A DNA stretch of 64,000 nt from Bdellovibrio bacteriovorus (lineage in GTDB: Bacteria; Bdellovibrionota; Bdellovibrionia; Bdellovibrionales; Bdellovibrionaceae). Shown here in pieces: positions 33,703 through 41,743 of the stretch; the stretch's first letter is position 1; each line of letters starts with the position of its first letter. The notes under the pieces are model-generated. The model was not told the origin of the DNA. It ran no database searches and saw only the letters and a program-made list of their open reading frames with translations. The stretch lies in the NCBI RefSeq assembly GCF_002208115.1, contig NZ_CP020946.1, positions 1,054,001 through 1,118,000 of the forward strand, given 5' to 3'. A program made the translations under genes and the position numbers.

Positions 33703-34845
33703 TTAAGTCAGATAGATAGCAAGTTGGCGGACTTATCTAAGTTTCAACTGCTTTCGTTTAGTATGCCTAGTACTCTTGGAAGCGAACCGTGGTTTTTTGT
33801 TCATCCTGATTTGAAGTCTTTGCGAGATAGAATGGTGGAGCGTTTTGGAACGATTGAACATTTTGGCAAAAGCATGTCGATCAATGTTGGACTTCAAGTC
33901 CTTTACAAGAAGTTCTATCTAATCAGAGGTAGAATAGAAAAGAACAAAGTTATAGGTCAGAATTATGCCGGAATTCCGGTGAGCATTGAGAAGTCAATTT
34001 GTCGGCCTCTTGCAATAAATCGGAAGTTCTATCCCTTTAAAGTTATTGAGAAAGATAATTTTGTATTGTTCCCATATCAGCTCTCTTTGATTGATTCAAA
34101 AAAGAAGAGGTCATTGGCAAATTTGAAATGTGACGCAATCAAGTTCACAGCACTTAAAGAAACGTTTCCAAAAACATGGGAATACTTAAAGGAATCTAAA
34201 GAAGAGATTCAAGATAAGGTGGAAACTAAGACTGGAGTAAATTGGTACCACTACACCTATGAAAAAAATCATTGTTTGCAGAGCCTACCAAAGATGTTGA
34301 TTCCATCAACGTGCTTGGATACAACAGCTACCGTTGATGCGCTTGGTGAATTTTATCAAGATAATGTGCGGGTAAATTCTATCATCATTGATGGCGCGGA
34401 TGTTCGCCATTATAAAGCTCTAGCTGCGATCTTCAATTCGAGGATTTTTGACTGCCTTGCAAAAATCACGGCTGAATCTCTTGATAATGGTTATATTCAG
34501 TTGAATAAGCAATTCCTCTTACCAGTTCCTCTTCCCGTACAAAGACTATTGGATGAGGTAGAGGTAACGGATTCACTGGCTTCGGTTTATGATGAAATGC
34601 AAAGTGTCATTAGTGCTTATGTCAATGCTTCGGATAAAGAAACACGTGAAGCCTTAAAGATTGCTTTGAGTAGCGCCGAAGAGAACCTCAACAGTTTGGT
34701 AAACACTCGAGTCTACGAGTTGAACGATCAAGATGTTCAGGAACTGCAGCGATTTGGAAAACGTCTGCCTATCGGCTCTTATGTTGATCAAACTCTACGA
34801 GAAGTGGGAGAACTGGATTTCGTAGAAGAGGCAGAGGCTGTATAA
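33655..34845 (+). CDS. Truncated type IIG/Eco57I-like restriction-modification protein (target-recognition half)
   Basis: 396 residues matching the C-terminal target-recognition region of type IIG enzymes and N6-adenine methylases: GLQVLYKKFYLIRG, PFKVIEKDNFVLFPY, ALKETFPKTWEYLKESKEEI and ALAAIFNSRIFDCLAKI near the end, with NGYIQLNKQFLLPVPLP. The catalytic NPPY and nuclease parts are absent, and the frame begins directly after a stop, so it is a fragment that may or may not be expressed from ATG 33655. No intact methylase is in the window. Strong sign of a lost restriction locus. Confidence 0.7.
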   Translation: MRRLPAENLRYVKIDNLSQIDSKLADLSKFQLLSFSMPSTLGSEPWFFVHPDLKSLRDRMVERFGTIEHFGKSMSINVGLQVLYKKFYLIRGRIEKNKVIGQNYAGIPVSIEKSICRPLAINRKFYPFKVIEKDNFVLFPYQLSLIDSKKKRSLANLKCDAIKFTALKETFPKTWEYLKESKEEIQDKVETKTGVNWYHYTYEKNHCLQSLPKMLIPSTCLDTTATVDALGEFYQDNVRVNSIIIDGADVRHYKALAAIFNSRIFDCLAKITAESLDNGYIQLNKQFLLPVPLPVQRLLDEVEVTDSLASVYDEMQSVISAYVNASDKETREALKIALSSAEENLNSLVNTRVYELNDQDVQELQRFGKRLPIGSYVDQTLREVGELDFVEEAEAV

Positions 34846-34901
34846 TTAACAGGGCGTGGGGGCATTATGAAAATGCTCCCATTCAGAAGAGAAAGAAATT
34901 T

Positions 34902-35375
34902 TTAGAGTATACTATTGGCGGTGGATTCTTTTTTATTACCACCAGACTTCTTAACTAGCTTATTAAACATCAACTCATCAAGACCAAAAAGTTCTTTATA
35001 TTTGTTTGCCCACGCTAAATCGCCATCAATAGCTCTCTTTAGAGTGTTTAAGGTTCGAGCGTGAGGAATGTCTTCCACAATAATGCGTGCAAATCGGGGA
35101 TTCTCCGCCGCGATATCGATAATTTTTTGAATATTTTTTGCTCCACTGACAAACTTTAAAACATCAAAAGCGAGCTGTGGATTCTTTGCGCACTCAAGCA
35201 TATTATCTGCTGTTTGCAGAGCTGGGACAGACGCTAAAAAGCGAATTGCACGATTGTAGTCACTATTGGAAAGAGCATCGTCGAGCATCATTTGAGGTGT
35301 CATAATCTTATTCTCTTTTAAGAACAAATTATTGGGCAATCTGATTGCACGCGATATTGGAAAATTCAAGACCAA
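34902..35375 (-). CDS. Helical cytoplasmic protein of unknown function
   Basis: 157 residues starting at TTG 35375, seven bases after AGGAG; an internal ATG at 35303 has only AAGAGA. It is helix-rich with regular short repeats (AIRFLASVPALQTADNMLEC, then AFDVLKFVSGAKNIQKII) that resemble armadillo- or HEAT-like units. It ends with a basic tail (KKSGGNKKESTANSIL). No signal peptide or membrane segment. It is the last gene of the AT-rich island before the tRNA-Gln region; its function is not recognised. Confidence 0.6.
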   Translation of the reverse strand: MVLNFPISRAIRLPNNLFLKENKIMTPQMMLDDALSNSDYNRAIRFLASVPALQTADNMLECAKNPQLAFDVLKFVSGAKNIQKIIDIAAENPRFARIIVEDIPHARTLNTLKRAIDGDLAWANKYKELFGLDELMFNKLVKKSGGNKKESTANSIL

Positions 35376-36236
35376 AGCCTATCTCCTCGGTACTGACCCG
35401 CAAATTTAAACGGTCATAGCAGTAATCTTCATTAGGTGATTATGCTCAACCAGTCATCTCCGTAGTTGGGGTTAGCTGCGTCAATATGTTGGTTTTTAGC
35501 TAGTTTTTGCAGATATACGAGGTTGGCCTGTAGAAATTACAAAAGGTTGATAGGCGACCTGATGATGATTTAAGGAGCTTTACAAACCAAATACTGAAGT
35601 AGCTTGTAGGCAAACTTACCACCAAAAGCTTCCACTTATTATTGAAATGCTGAAGTCCATTTTGTGCAATACTCAGGCTGCGGGCAGCCTCAGCCCTGGA
35701 GTTTAGAAAGGGCTTTCCGAAGACAACGCCAGCTCTAAAAAGAAGACTTGTGAGAAAGGTCTTAAAGAAGTTGGTGCTCACTCTGAAGGGCTTGGAGACG
35801 TTCTTCTGCGTGGATGAGAGCGGTGTTGAGAAGGCGGCTGGGCGACATGTCCCTGGGGCCTCAGTTAAAATATTGAGATTTGAAAGAAAAAAGGAATCGG
35901 AAAGTCAGATTTTGGGCGCGACAGAGCCGTCAGCGTTGACCCTGCGGGCAGCCGGATCTGATTGATTCCGTCGTTTGAATTTTTGCTTAATGATGGAAAT
36001 GGATGGGGTAGCAGGACTCGGTCTTCCCAGGTTGGGCTCCTGCCCAACCTTCCAGAGCCGGGGCCGTTCGCTCAGCCGGCCATCGTGGCCGTCTGCCCCG
36101 AATCGAATGCTCCTAAGGTCGCATCCGACACGGGTCGCTCTCTCTATTCTCGTCCTGCAACCCCGGGGCAGACGTAGCTGTGCCCTAAGGGGAATTTTGC
36201 TGGCTTATTTTCTGTGATTTTTTAAGAAAAAATGGA
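35376..36236. other. Long gene-poor stretch with tRNA and repeat remnants
   Basis: 861 bp without a gene I can support. Short open frames occur but show no domain. It holds a duplicated tRNA-Gln 3' end (35997-36020) followed by a GC-rich block with hairpins: AGGTTGGG/CCCAACCT (36029-36050) and an 11-bp pair CGTCTGCCCCG/CGGGGCAGACG (36090-36100, 36164-36174). It looks like a decayed mobile-element end. Confidence 0.6.
35997..36020 (-). repeat. Direct repeat of the tRNA-Gln 3' end (putative att site)
   Basis: 24 bases identical to 36230-36253, covering the last 17 bases of tRNA-Gln plus 7 flanking bases, in the same orientation. Such duplications of a tRNA 3' end mark integration. The repeat breaks off at the T-loop of the tRNA, as expected for att core ends. 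Confidence 0.7.
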
Positions 36237-36308
36237 TGGGGTAGCAGGACTCGAACCTGCGAATGACAGAATCAAAATCTGTTGTCTTACCAACTTGACG
36301 ATACCCCA
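36237..36308 (-). tRNA. tRNA-Gln (anticodon TTG)
   Basis: 72 nt, minus strand. The acceptor stem TGGGGTA pairs with TACCCCA. The anticodon loop ATTTTGATT gives TTG, reading CAA/CAG. The T-arm GCAGGTTCGAGTCCTGC is standard. The CCA is not encoded. It lies downstream of spoVG on the same strand, an order common in related bacteria, and its 3' end is duplicated at 35997-36020. Confidence 0.95.
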
Positions 36309-36579
36309 GCAAGATGATGCGTTCGAAGGCCCAAATTACGGATATTGCGGCCCAAAATCAAGAAAAGACTTTATGCGTTGAAAGATAACGCACCATGGGC
36401 CGGAAAAAGAACCAGGAACCTTTTGAATGAAAAAGCCCGTCAGGGATCTGACGGGCTAAGAATTCCAGGGGGTTTACTTGAAGCCGCCGTTGCTGGCTGC
36501 CTCCACATTAGGCAGCCAGGTGTGCGTGAGCAGGGAACTCGACCCCGGCCCCATGGCCCTAGGGTGAATCAAGTCAAAC
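36309..36579 (-). other. Structured region between spoVG and tRNA-Gln
   Basis: 271 bp, no open gene. On the minus strand it has a perfect 10-bp hairpin CTGGCTGCCT/AGGCAGCCAG (36493-36519) and then a terminator at 36430-36457. It may be a structured spoVG 3' UTR or a small RNA; I cannot tell which. Confidence 0.35.
36430..36457 (-). terminator. Terminator downstream of spoVG
   Basis: Perfect AGCCCGTCAG/CTGACGGGCT stem with a GGAT loop, followed on the minus strand by TTTTT. It separates spoVG from tRNA-Gln transcription. Confidence 0.85.
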
Positions 36580-36906
36580 CTAGTAGTCGTCGTTGCCGTA
36601 GTCGCTCCCAGGAGCTTTTTGGCGTTTTAGACTGACCAGGGTTTCGCCCATGGATTTTAGTTCTTTTTCGTAGGCCTCAAATATGAGGTCTTCAATCATC
36701 GCCCGGGTCTCCTGATTCAGGGGGTGGGCGATATCGCGGAACTGACCGTCTTTGCGTTTTTTGCTGGGCATAGCCACGAACAAACCGCTGGTTCCTTGGA
36801 TGACCTTCAGATCCCTCACGACAAAACAGTTGTCCAGAGTGATCGAGACGTAGGCCTTCAGCCGGTCCTCATTGACGGGGAAAACTTTCACCTCGGTGAC
36901 TTTCAT
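36580..36906 (-). CDS. spoVG: SpoVG family RNA/DNA-binding regulator
   Basis: 108 residues from ATG at 36906, after AAAGGGACTGT. The family signature is complete: VTEVKVFPVNEDRLKAYVSI, VVRDLKVI, GLFVAMPSKKRKDGQFRDIA and HPLNQETRAMIEDLI. SpoVG proteins bind nucleic acid and regulate cell-envelope and other genes; in deltaproteobacteria-like genomes the gene lies next to tRNA-Gln. The C-terminal 20 residues (LVSLKRQKAPGSDYGNDDY) form an extra acidic tail. Its upstream palindrome at 37091-37109 may be an operator. Confidence 0.93.
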   Translation of the reverse strand: MKVTEVKVFPVNEDRLKAYVSITLDNCFVVRDLKVIQGTSGLFVAMPSKKRKDGQFRDIAHPLNQETRAMIEDLIFEAYEKELKSMGETLVSLKRQKAPGSDYGNDDY

Positions 36907-37090
36907 ACAGTCCCTTTCTTGTTGCCGTTCTTGTTGCCATAACAGTTGCTCATTCTTAAAAGCCATTTGACCGGCCTTTTTGTCGCAATCTTGGAGCCAA
37001 ACTATGGTCCGTATTTCTTCTCGGTGGGCCCAAGAAAAACTAAAGACCTAGGTCGAGGATTTTTTTATATTTTTACTGAGGTTCCGCGAA

Positions 37091-37109
37091 CTGCCTCAAT
37101 TTGAGGCAG
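37091..37109. promoter_or_regulatory. Perfect palindrome upstream of spoVG
   Basis: CTGCCTCAA-T-TTGAGGCAG. On the minus strand TTGAGG could act as the -35 of a spoVG promoter with a TAAAAAT-like -10 some 18 bp on, so a bound protein would cover the promoter. Position is 185 bp before the spoVG start. Confidence 0.4.
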
Positions 37110-37134
37110 GTGTTTACTTATATAGCGGCAAAAT

Positions 37135-37161
37135 AAAAAAGCCCATCCGAAGATGGGCTTT
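37135..37161 (-). terminator. Terminator after the HtrA protease gene
   Basis: AAGCCCATC/GATGGGCTT with a CGAA tetraloop and a T-run on the minus strand, just beyond the stop at 37199. Confidence 0.85.
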
Positions 37162-37198
37162 GAAGCGCTGCTCTTTATTAAAATTTCTGAGTTTAGAA

Positions 37199-38620
37199 TT
37201 ACTCGATGTTGATGATCTGAATACGGGTGTTGCGGGCAATTCTAAGGGTGTTCTTGCCCTTTTTAAGAGCTTTTAAAACGTCCTTGGCGGTGTCGACGGG
37301 CTGTTTATTAACATCCAAAATCACATCGCCCACGCGCAAACCGCCCTTTGAAGCGTTGGAGTTTCTTTCCGTCTCGATCACCACGGGCTGCTTCATATCG
37401 TCCGGCAGGCCCCATTCCTTGCGAAGCTCGGTGGTTGGATCAATCACCGTGAAGCCCAGATCAAACGGAGCTTTCTGGCCCGCATAGGTTTTAGTCGCCG
37501 CACGAACCGCGCGTTTTTCTTCCACACGTTCTGCCGTCACCACATTCAGGGTCATTTCCTTGTTGTTGCGGATGATCTTGGTTTTAATCGGCTGACCGAT
37601 AGGGGCGTCGGCCACGGCATCCATCAGATCCAAAGAGGTTCTGATTTTCTTGCCGTTAAACTCGGTCACGATGTCGTACATCTTCAAACCGGCTTTCAAA
37701 GCCGGGCTGCCCGGAGACACCTGCGTGATCACGGCCCCGCGAAGCTCGCCCAGTCCCAGGTACTCGGCCGCTTCCGGATCCAAGTCACCCAAAGCCGTAC
37801 CCAGGAAACCTCGGGCAATGCGGCCCTTGGATTCAAGAATTGGCAAGATGGCTTTCACTTCATCAATCGGAATCGCAAAACCGATCCCCTGCGCGCGGGC
37901 ATCAATCGCCGAGTTCACGCCGATCACCTGACCTTTGGTGTTCACCAGCGGACCACCCGAGTTCCCCGGATTGATGCTGGCATCGGTCTGAAGCAATGGA
38001 ATTTTATTGATCTCTGTGATGTCGCGGCCTTTGGAAGAGATAATCCCTTTCGTCATGGAGTGACCGTGACCGAACGGATTCCCGAACGCCGCCACCCATT
38101 CGCCGACTTCAACATCTTTGGACGAGCCCAGCACCGCCACAGGCAGTTTGCCTTTCGGAGTGATCTTGATCAAAGCAATGTCCGTGCGTTCGTCGCTGCC
38201 GACAAGGGTCGCTTCAAACACGTCCGTGGATTTTTCGCTTAATTGAACGTTGATGATGTCGGCGCCGGCGATCACGTGGTTGTTCGTGATGATCAGGCCG
38301 TCTTCACGGATGATAAAGCCTGTGCCCAGACCCATTTGTTGCGGACGCTGTTGTTGTTGAGGTTGCTGCATGCGGAAACCATAAAGCTGTTCCAGCATAT
38401 CCAGCATCGGATCACGCATGCGCGGAGAGTTCTTGGGCATCGCCGTGGTTGAGATATTCACAACCGCCGGGTTGATGGCCTTGGCCAGCTCAACAAACAA
38501 GTTGCCGGGCAGGGCGGCGCTCAGATTCATCTTCGGTGGATCTTTCGGGAGTTCCTTCGCGCCCGTTTGGGCTTGAGCGGTCATTGCGACAGACAGAATA
38601 AGAACCAACAGCGTCTTCAT
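37199..38620 (-). CDS. HtrA/DegP-family periplasmic serine protease
   Basis: 473 residues with a signal peptide (about 1-18). Catalytic triad His115 (TNNHVI), Asp147 (RTDIAL) and Ser221 (GNSGGP). Two PDZ domains follow (about 260-355 and 380-470) and a Gln/Pro-rich stretch precedes the protease domain. It degrades or refolds misfolded envelope proteins. The following gene (82-residue DUF1844 protein) begins 263 bp upstream on the same strand and ends 14 bp before this gene, so they may be one transcript. Start ATG 38620 has AAGGAGAAAAC upstream. Confidence 0.95.
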   Translation of the reverse strand: MKTLLVLILSVAMTAQAQTGAKELPKDPPKMNLSAALPGNLFVELAKAINPAVVNISTTAMPKNSPRMRDPMLDMLEQLYGFRMQQPQQQQRPQQMGLGTGFIIREDGLIITNNHVIAGADIINVQLSEKSTDVFEATLVGSDERTDIALIKITPKGKLPVAVLGSSKDVEVGEWVAAFGNPFGHGHSMTKGIISSKGRDITEINKIPLLQTDASINPGNSGGPLVNTKGQVIGVNSAIDARAQGIGFAIPIDEVKAILPILESKGRIARGFLGTALGDLDPEAAEYLGLGELRGAVITQVSPGSPALKAGLKMYDIVTEFNGKKIRTSLDLMDAVADAPIGQPIKTKIIRNNKEMTLNVVTAERVEEKRAVRAATKTYAGQKAPFDLGFTVIDPTTELRKEWGLPDDMKQPVVIETERNSNASKGGLRVGDVILDVNKQPVDTAKDVLKALKKGKNTLRIARNTRIQIINIE

Positions 38621-38634
38621 AGACAGTTTTCTCC

Positions 38635-38883
38635 TTACATAGACACAAATTTCATTTGCAGATCACTGATTAAGTTTTCCAAAAATTTGGCTTCATCGCC
38701 AGTCAGATTTCCTTTGGTCTTTTGTTGCAGGACCACCAAAAGGTCGATGTTAAAGCGAGCCATATTTTTATCTTTGCTCACTTCGCCGTTTTGAGGATTT
38801 GGAGCCAGACCCATAGCCATAATCGCCGAAGAGGCGACGGACATAATTAGGACTGAAAAGGAGGCTTCAATTTTTTCGTTCAT
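38635..38883 (-). CDS. DUF1844 family small protein
   Basis: 82 residues. The family pattern is visible: SFSVLIMSVASSAIMAMGLAPNPQ, then FNIDLLVVLQQKTKGNLTGDEA and FLENLISDLQMKFV. The first part is a hydrophobic helix. The function of DUF1844 is unknown; it is widespread in deltaproteobacteria-like genomes. The ATG is preceded by GAGGATACTT. It lies 14 bp upstream of the HtrA gene on the same strand, which suggests co-transcription. Confidence 0.85.
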   Translation of the reverse strand: MNEKIEASFSVLIMSVASSAIMAMGLAPNPQNGEVSKDKNMARFNIDLLVVLQQKTKGNLTGDEAKFLENLISDLQMKFVSM

Positions 38884-38928
38884 AAGTATCCTCTCTGTGA
38901 ATGTGAGTTCTCTGTTAATCCTGTCAAG

Positions 38929-39741
38929 TTAGATGGGGTAATAACCCATCAGTTTTTGCAAACGGACCTCAATGGCCGGGTGGGATTTCAGGAACAGATT
39001 TTTTTGTCTAAAACCTTCCGGGTTCACCATGAAAAGATGACTGGTGCAGGCCGGGATATCCAGCGGCTGGGTTTGAGCCAGGCCTTCCATGCGCCACAAA
39101 ACTTCGCCCAGGCGGTTGCGACTTTCCAGAAGTTCAGAAGCCATCAGATCATTTTCAAAGAAGGACTTTTCCACCACCACAAGCTTGATGATCAACCAGC
39201 CAATCGGGGACAGCAGCGGCATAAAGAATCGCAGCTTGTACGGGATCAAGTTGTCCAAGAACTGTCCCAGGCCCACGACGGAATTGGCCAGTGTGCTGCT
39301 GACGCTAAAAGCAAACGTATCCAGACGGCGGATGTGGCAGATTTGATGGGCCACGACGGCTTCCAATTCCTCATCACTCAGTTTTTGCAATAGCCCTGCG
39401 GTGAAGCCCAAAGATCCGCGTTTCCAGGAATGACCCACGCAGAAGGCATTCACGGACGAGTGCGGGGTGATATAAACTGCCGGAGCGGGCATGGACAGTT
39501 GGGCGGACATCTTTTGAACCTTGTCGATCAGACCCCAGGAGTCCTGGCCTTTGATTCGTTGTGCGTTCAGTTTCGCCAGCACGCGGCTTTCGCCGTAAAA
39601 GAACACAAAGAAGTTCAAAAGAACCGCAAAGAAGAAACCAATCAACAACCCCAGACGTTCCCCAAACTGGTAACCAAGAACCAGCAGGGCCAGAGAGCTT
39701 GATAGAATGAATATCCAGACTTTTGTATTGTTGTTGATCAT
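38929..39741 (-). CDS. HtpX/M48-like membrane protein lacking the catalytic glutamate
   Basis: 270 residues. Two N-terminal membrane helices (about 8-24, 29-48), then the conserved PAPAVYITPHSSVNAFCVGHS and LSDEELEAVVAH segments of HtpX-type M48 peptidases. The zinc motif should be HExxH but reads HQICH (132-136), the codon being CAA for Gln, so peptide hydrolysis is unlikely. Two more hydrophobic segments follow at about 140-190. It stands divergent from and 140 bp from moxR, suggesting a structural or regulatory role near the Bat complex (inference). Confidence 0.85.
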   Translation of the reverse strand: MINNNTKVWIFILSSSLALLVLGYQFGERLGLLIGFFFAVLLNFFVFFYGESRVLAKLNAQRIKGQDSWGLIDKVQKMSAQLSMPAPAVYITPHSSVNAFCVGHSWKRGSLGFTAGLLQKLSDEELEAVVAHQICHIRRLDTFAFSVSSTLANSVVGLGQFLDNLIPYKLRFFMPLLSPIGWLIIKLVVVEKSFFENDLMASELLESRNRLGEVLWRMEGLAQTQPLDIPACTSHLFMVNPEGFRQKNLFLKSHPAIEVRLQKLMGYYPI

Positions 39742-39881
39742 ATAAAATTAGTCCCACTAAAGAGGGGTCTTGGCAAGCACAGGAACGGCGCATAGTTTTT
39801 CGTCGGGATTTCACTCTAAACTTGCGTAGTTTTTGGCTTAATTGTGAAATAGAGAGGTTCATCTACTCAGGAGGCAAGAAC

Positions 39882-40874
39882 GTGAGTGAAGTCGATATCA
39901 TGGCCCTGAATGCCGCGATCAAGCAAGAGAGCCAATTCATTGATAAAATGATGGCTGAAATCAACAAGGTTGTCGTAGGGCAAAAGGAAATGGTGGAGGG
40001 CATCATGATGGGCCTTCTGACCGGGGGCCACATCCTGCTGGAAGGTGTGCCGGGCTTGGCTAAGACGCTGACCATCGCGACCGTTTCGAAATCCATCTCA
40101 TTGGATTTCCAACGCATCCAGTTCACTCCAGATCTGCTACCAACGGACTTGATCGGTACCATGATCTTCAACCCGAAATCCGGTGAATTTGCTCCGCGCA
40201 AAGGACCTATCTTCACGAACATCGTTCTGGCGGATGAGATCAACCGTGCTCCGGCGAAAGTGCAATCCGCACTGCTTGAAGCCATGGCTGAAAAACAAGT
40301 CACCATCGGGGATGAGTCCTACAAACTTTCAAGCCCGTTCCTGGTTCTGGCGACTCAGAACCCGTTGGAACAAGAAGGTACTTATCCTCTGCCGGAAGCC
40401 CAGATGGACCGTTTCATGTTCAAGATCAACGTCGTTTACCCAGGTAAAGGCGAAGAGCTTGAAATCCTCAACCGCATGGGCACCAACGAAAAACCGGAAG
40501 TGCAGCCGGTAATTTCAAAAGAAGACCTTTTGCGTGCGGCTCACCGTGCGGATCAGATCTATGTTGATAACAAAATCAAAAACTACATCGTGGAATTGAT
40601 CATGGCCTCCCGTAAACCGGGTGAATACGGTCTAAGCCGTATTGCGAACCTGATCAACGTGGGTGGTTCCCCGCGAGCGACGATCAGCTTGTATCGTGCG
40701 GCGAAAGCTCATGCGTTCTTGCGTGGTCGCGGTTATGTGACTGCCGAAGACGTAAAGGCCATTGCGTACCACGTTCTGCGCCACCGTCTGATTCTGACGT
40801 ACGAAGCCGAAGCTGAAAACATCAGAACCGATGACATCATCAAAGAAATCCTAAGTCAGGTCGAGGTGCCATAG
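39882..40874 (+). CDS. moxR: MoxR-family AAA+ ATPase
   Basis: 330 residues from GTG at 39882, seven bases after AGGAGG (an ATG at 39822 lacks an SD). Walker A GVPGLAKT lies at 55-62, Walker B is in IVLADEINRAP, and sensor/arginine-finger regions are normal. MoxR ATPases act as chaperones for von Willebrand factor (VWA) proteins. The gene opens a seven-gene run: stop TAG and the next start GTG share one base. Followed by DUF58, batA, batB, batC, batD and an AgmX-like gene. Confidence 0.95.
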   Translation: MSEVDIMALNAAIKQESQFIDKMMAEINKVVVGQKEMVEGIMMGLLTGGHILLEGVPGLAKTLTIATVSKSISLDFQRIQFTPDLLPTDLIGTMIFNPKSGEFAPRKGPIFTNIVLADEINRAPAKVQSALLEAMAEKQVTIGDESYKLSSPFLVLATQNPLEQEGTYPLPEAQMDRFMFKINVVYPGKGEELEILNRMGTNEKPEVQPVISKEDLLRAAHRADQIYVDNKIKNYIVELIMASRKPGEYGLSRIANLINVGGSPRATISLYRAAKAHAFLRGRGYVTAEDVKAIAYHVLRHRLILTYEAEAENIRTDDIIKEILSQVEVP

Positions 40875-41743
40875 TGAGCTTGCCTCCTGAGGTCTTAAAG
40901 AAAGTCAAACTGCTTGAGATCAACACAAGAAAGCTTGTGAACAATCTCTTTGCCGGTGAATACCACACGGCCTTCAAAGGGCAGGGGATGACTTTTGCGG
41001 ATTTCAGGGAGTACGTTCCCGGCGATGACGTTCGTTCGATTTCTTGGCCGCTGACCGCGCGCACGGGAAAGCCGTACATCAAAACCTTCGAGGAAGAGCG
41101 CGAGCTGACCCTGATTCTGGCCGTGGATGTCAGTGGTTCCAGTGATTTTGGAACCGGGCCTTATTTTAAGGGCGAAGTCATGACTCACATGGCGGCGTTG
41201 TTGGCGTTTTCTGCGGTGAAGAACAACGACCAGATTGGTTTGTTGCTGTTCAGTGATCAGGTGGAACACTTTGTTCCGCCGAAAAAAGGACGGGGCCACG
41301 TGCACCGTCTGTTGCGTGACTTGTTTTACTATAAACCAAAAAGCCATCGCACCAAGCTGTCTGCCGGGTTCTCTTATTTGCAGGGGATCTTAAAGAAGCG
41401 CGCGACGGTGTTTGTATTTAGTGATTTTATGGATCAGGGCTTTGAACAGTCCTTGCGTTTGCTGGGAAGAAAGCATGACGTCGTGGCCTGCGTGGTCAAC
41501 GATGCGGCCGAGTATTCCTTGCCTTCCATGGGTGTGATCGAAGTGCAAGATGCCGAGACCGGGGAAATCGTCACCGTCGATACGTCTTCGCAATCGTTCC
41601 GCGCCCAGTATGAAGAGGCCGTGGCCAAACGCAAAGACGCCCGGGATCGTCTGCTTCGCCTGGCTCAGGTGGAGCGTGTGGATGTGAAGTCCAGCGAGGA
41701 TTATGTGAATCCTTTGGTGGCCTTCTTTAAGAAGAGAAGATAA
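40874..41743 (+). CDS. DUF58 protein with MIDAS motif
   Basis: 289 residues. The DUF58 signature PGDDVRSISWPLTARTGKP is followed by a metal-ion-dependent adhesion site DVSGS (85-89) in a VWA fold. Strongly linked with MoxR in many bacteria; MoxR is thought to act on such VWA proteins. It begins inside the moxR stop and its stop overlaps the next start (TAATGG), so translation is coupled. No signal or membrane segment: cytoplasmic. Confidence 0.92.
   Translation: MSLPPEVLKKVKLLEINTRKLVNNLFAGEYHTAFKGQGMTFADFREYVPGDDVRSISWPLTARTGKPYIKTFEEERELTLILAVDVSGSSDFGTGPYFKGEVMTHMAALLAFSAVKNNDQIGLLLFSDQVEHFVPPKKGRGHVHRLLRDLFYYKPKSHRTKLSAGFSYLQGILKKRATVFVFSDFMDQGFEQSLRLLGRKHDVVACVVNDAAEYSLPSMGVIEVQDAETGEIVTVDTSSQSFRAQYEEAVAKRKDARDRLLRLAQVERVDVKSSEDYVNPLVAFFKKRR

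Noticed and set aside
35500-35781. 93-residue open frame (minus strand) in the gene-poor stretch
   Set aside because: No SD, no domain and low-complexity hydrophobic ends; probably decayed sequence near an integration site.
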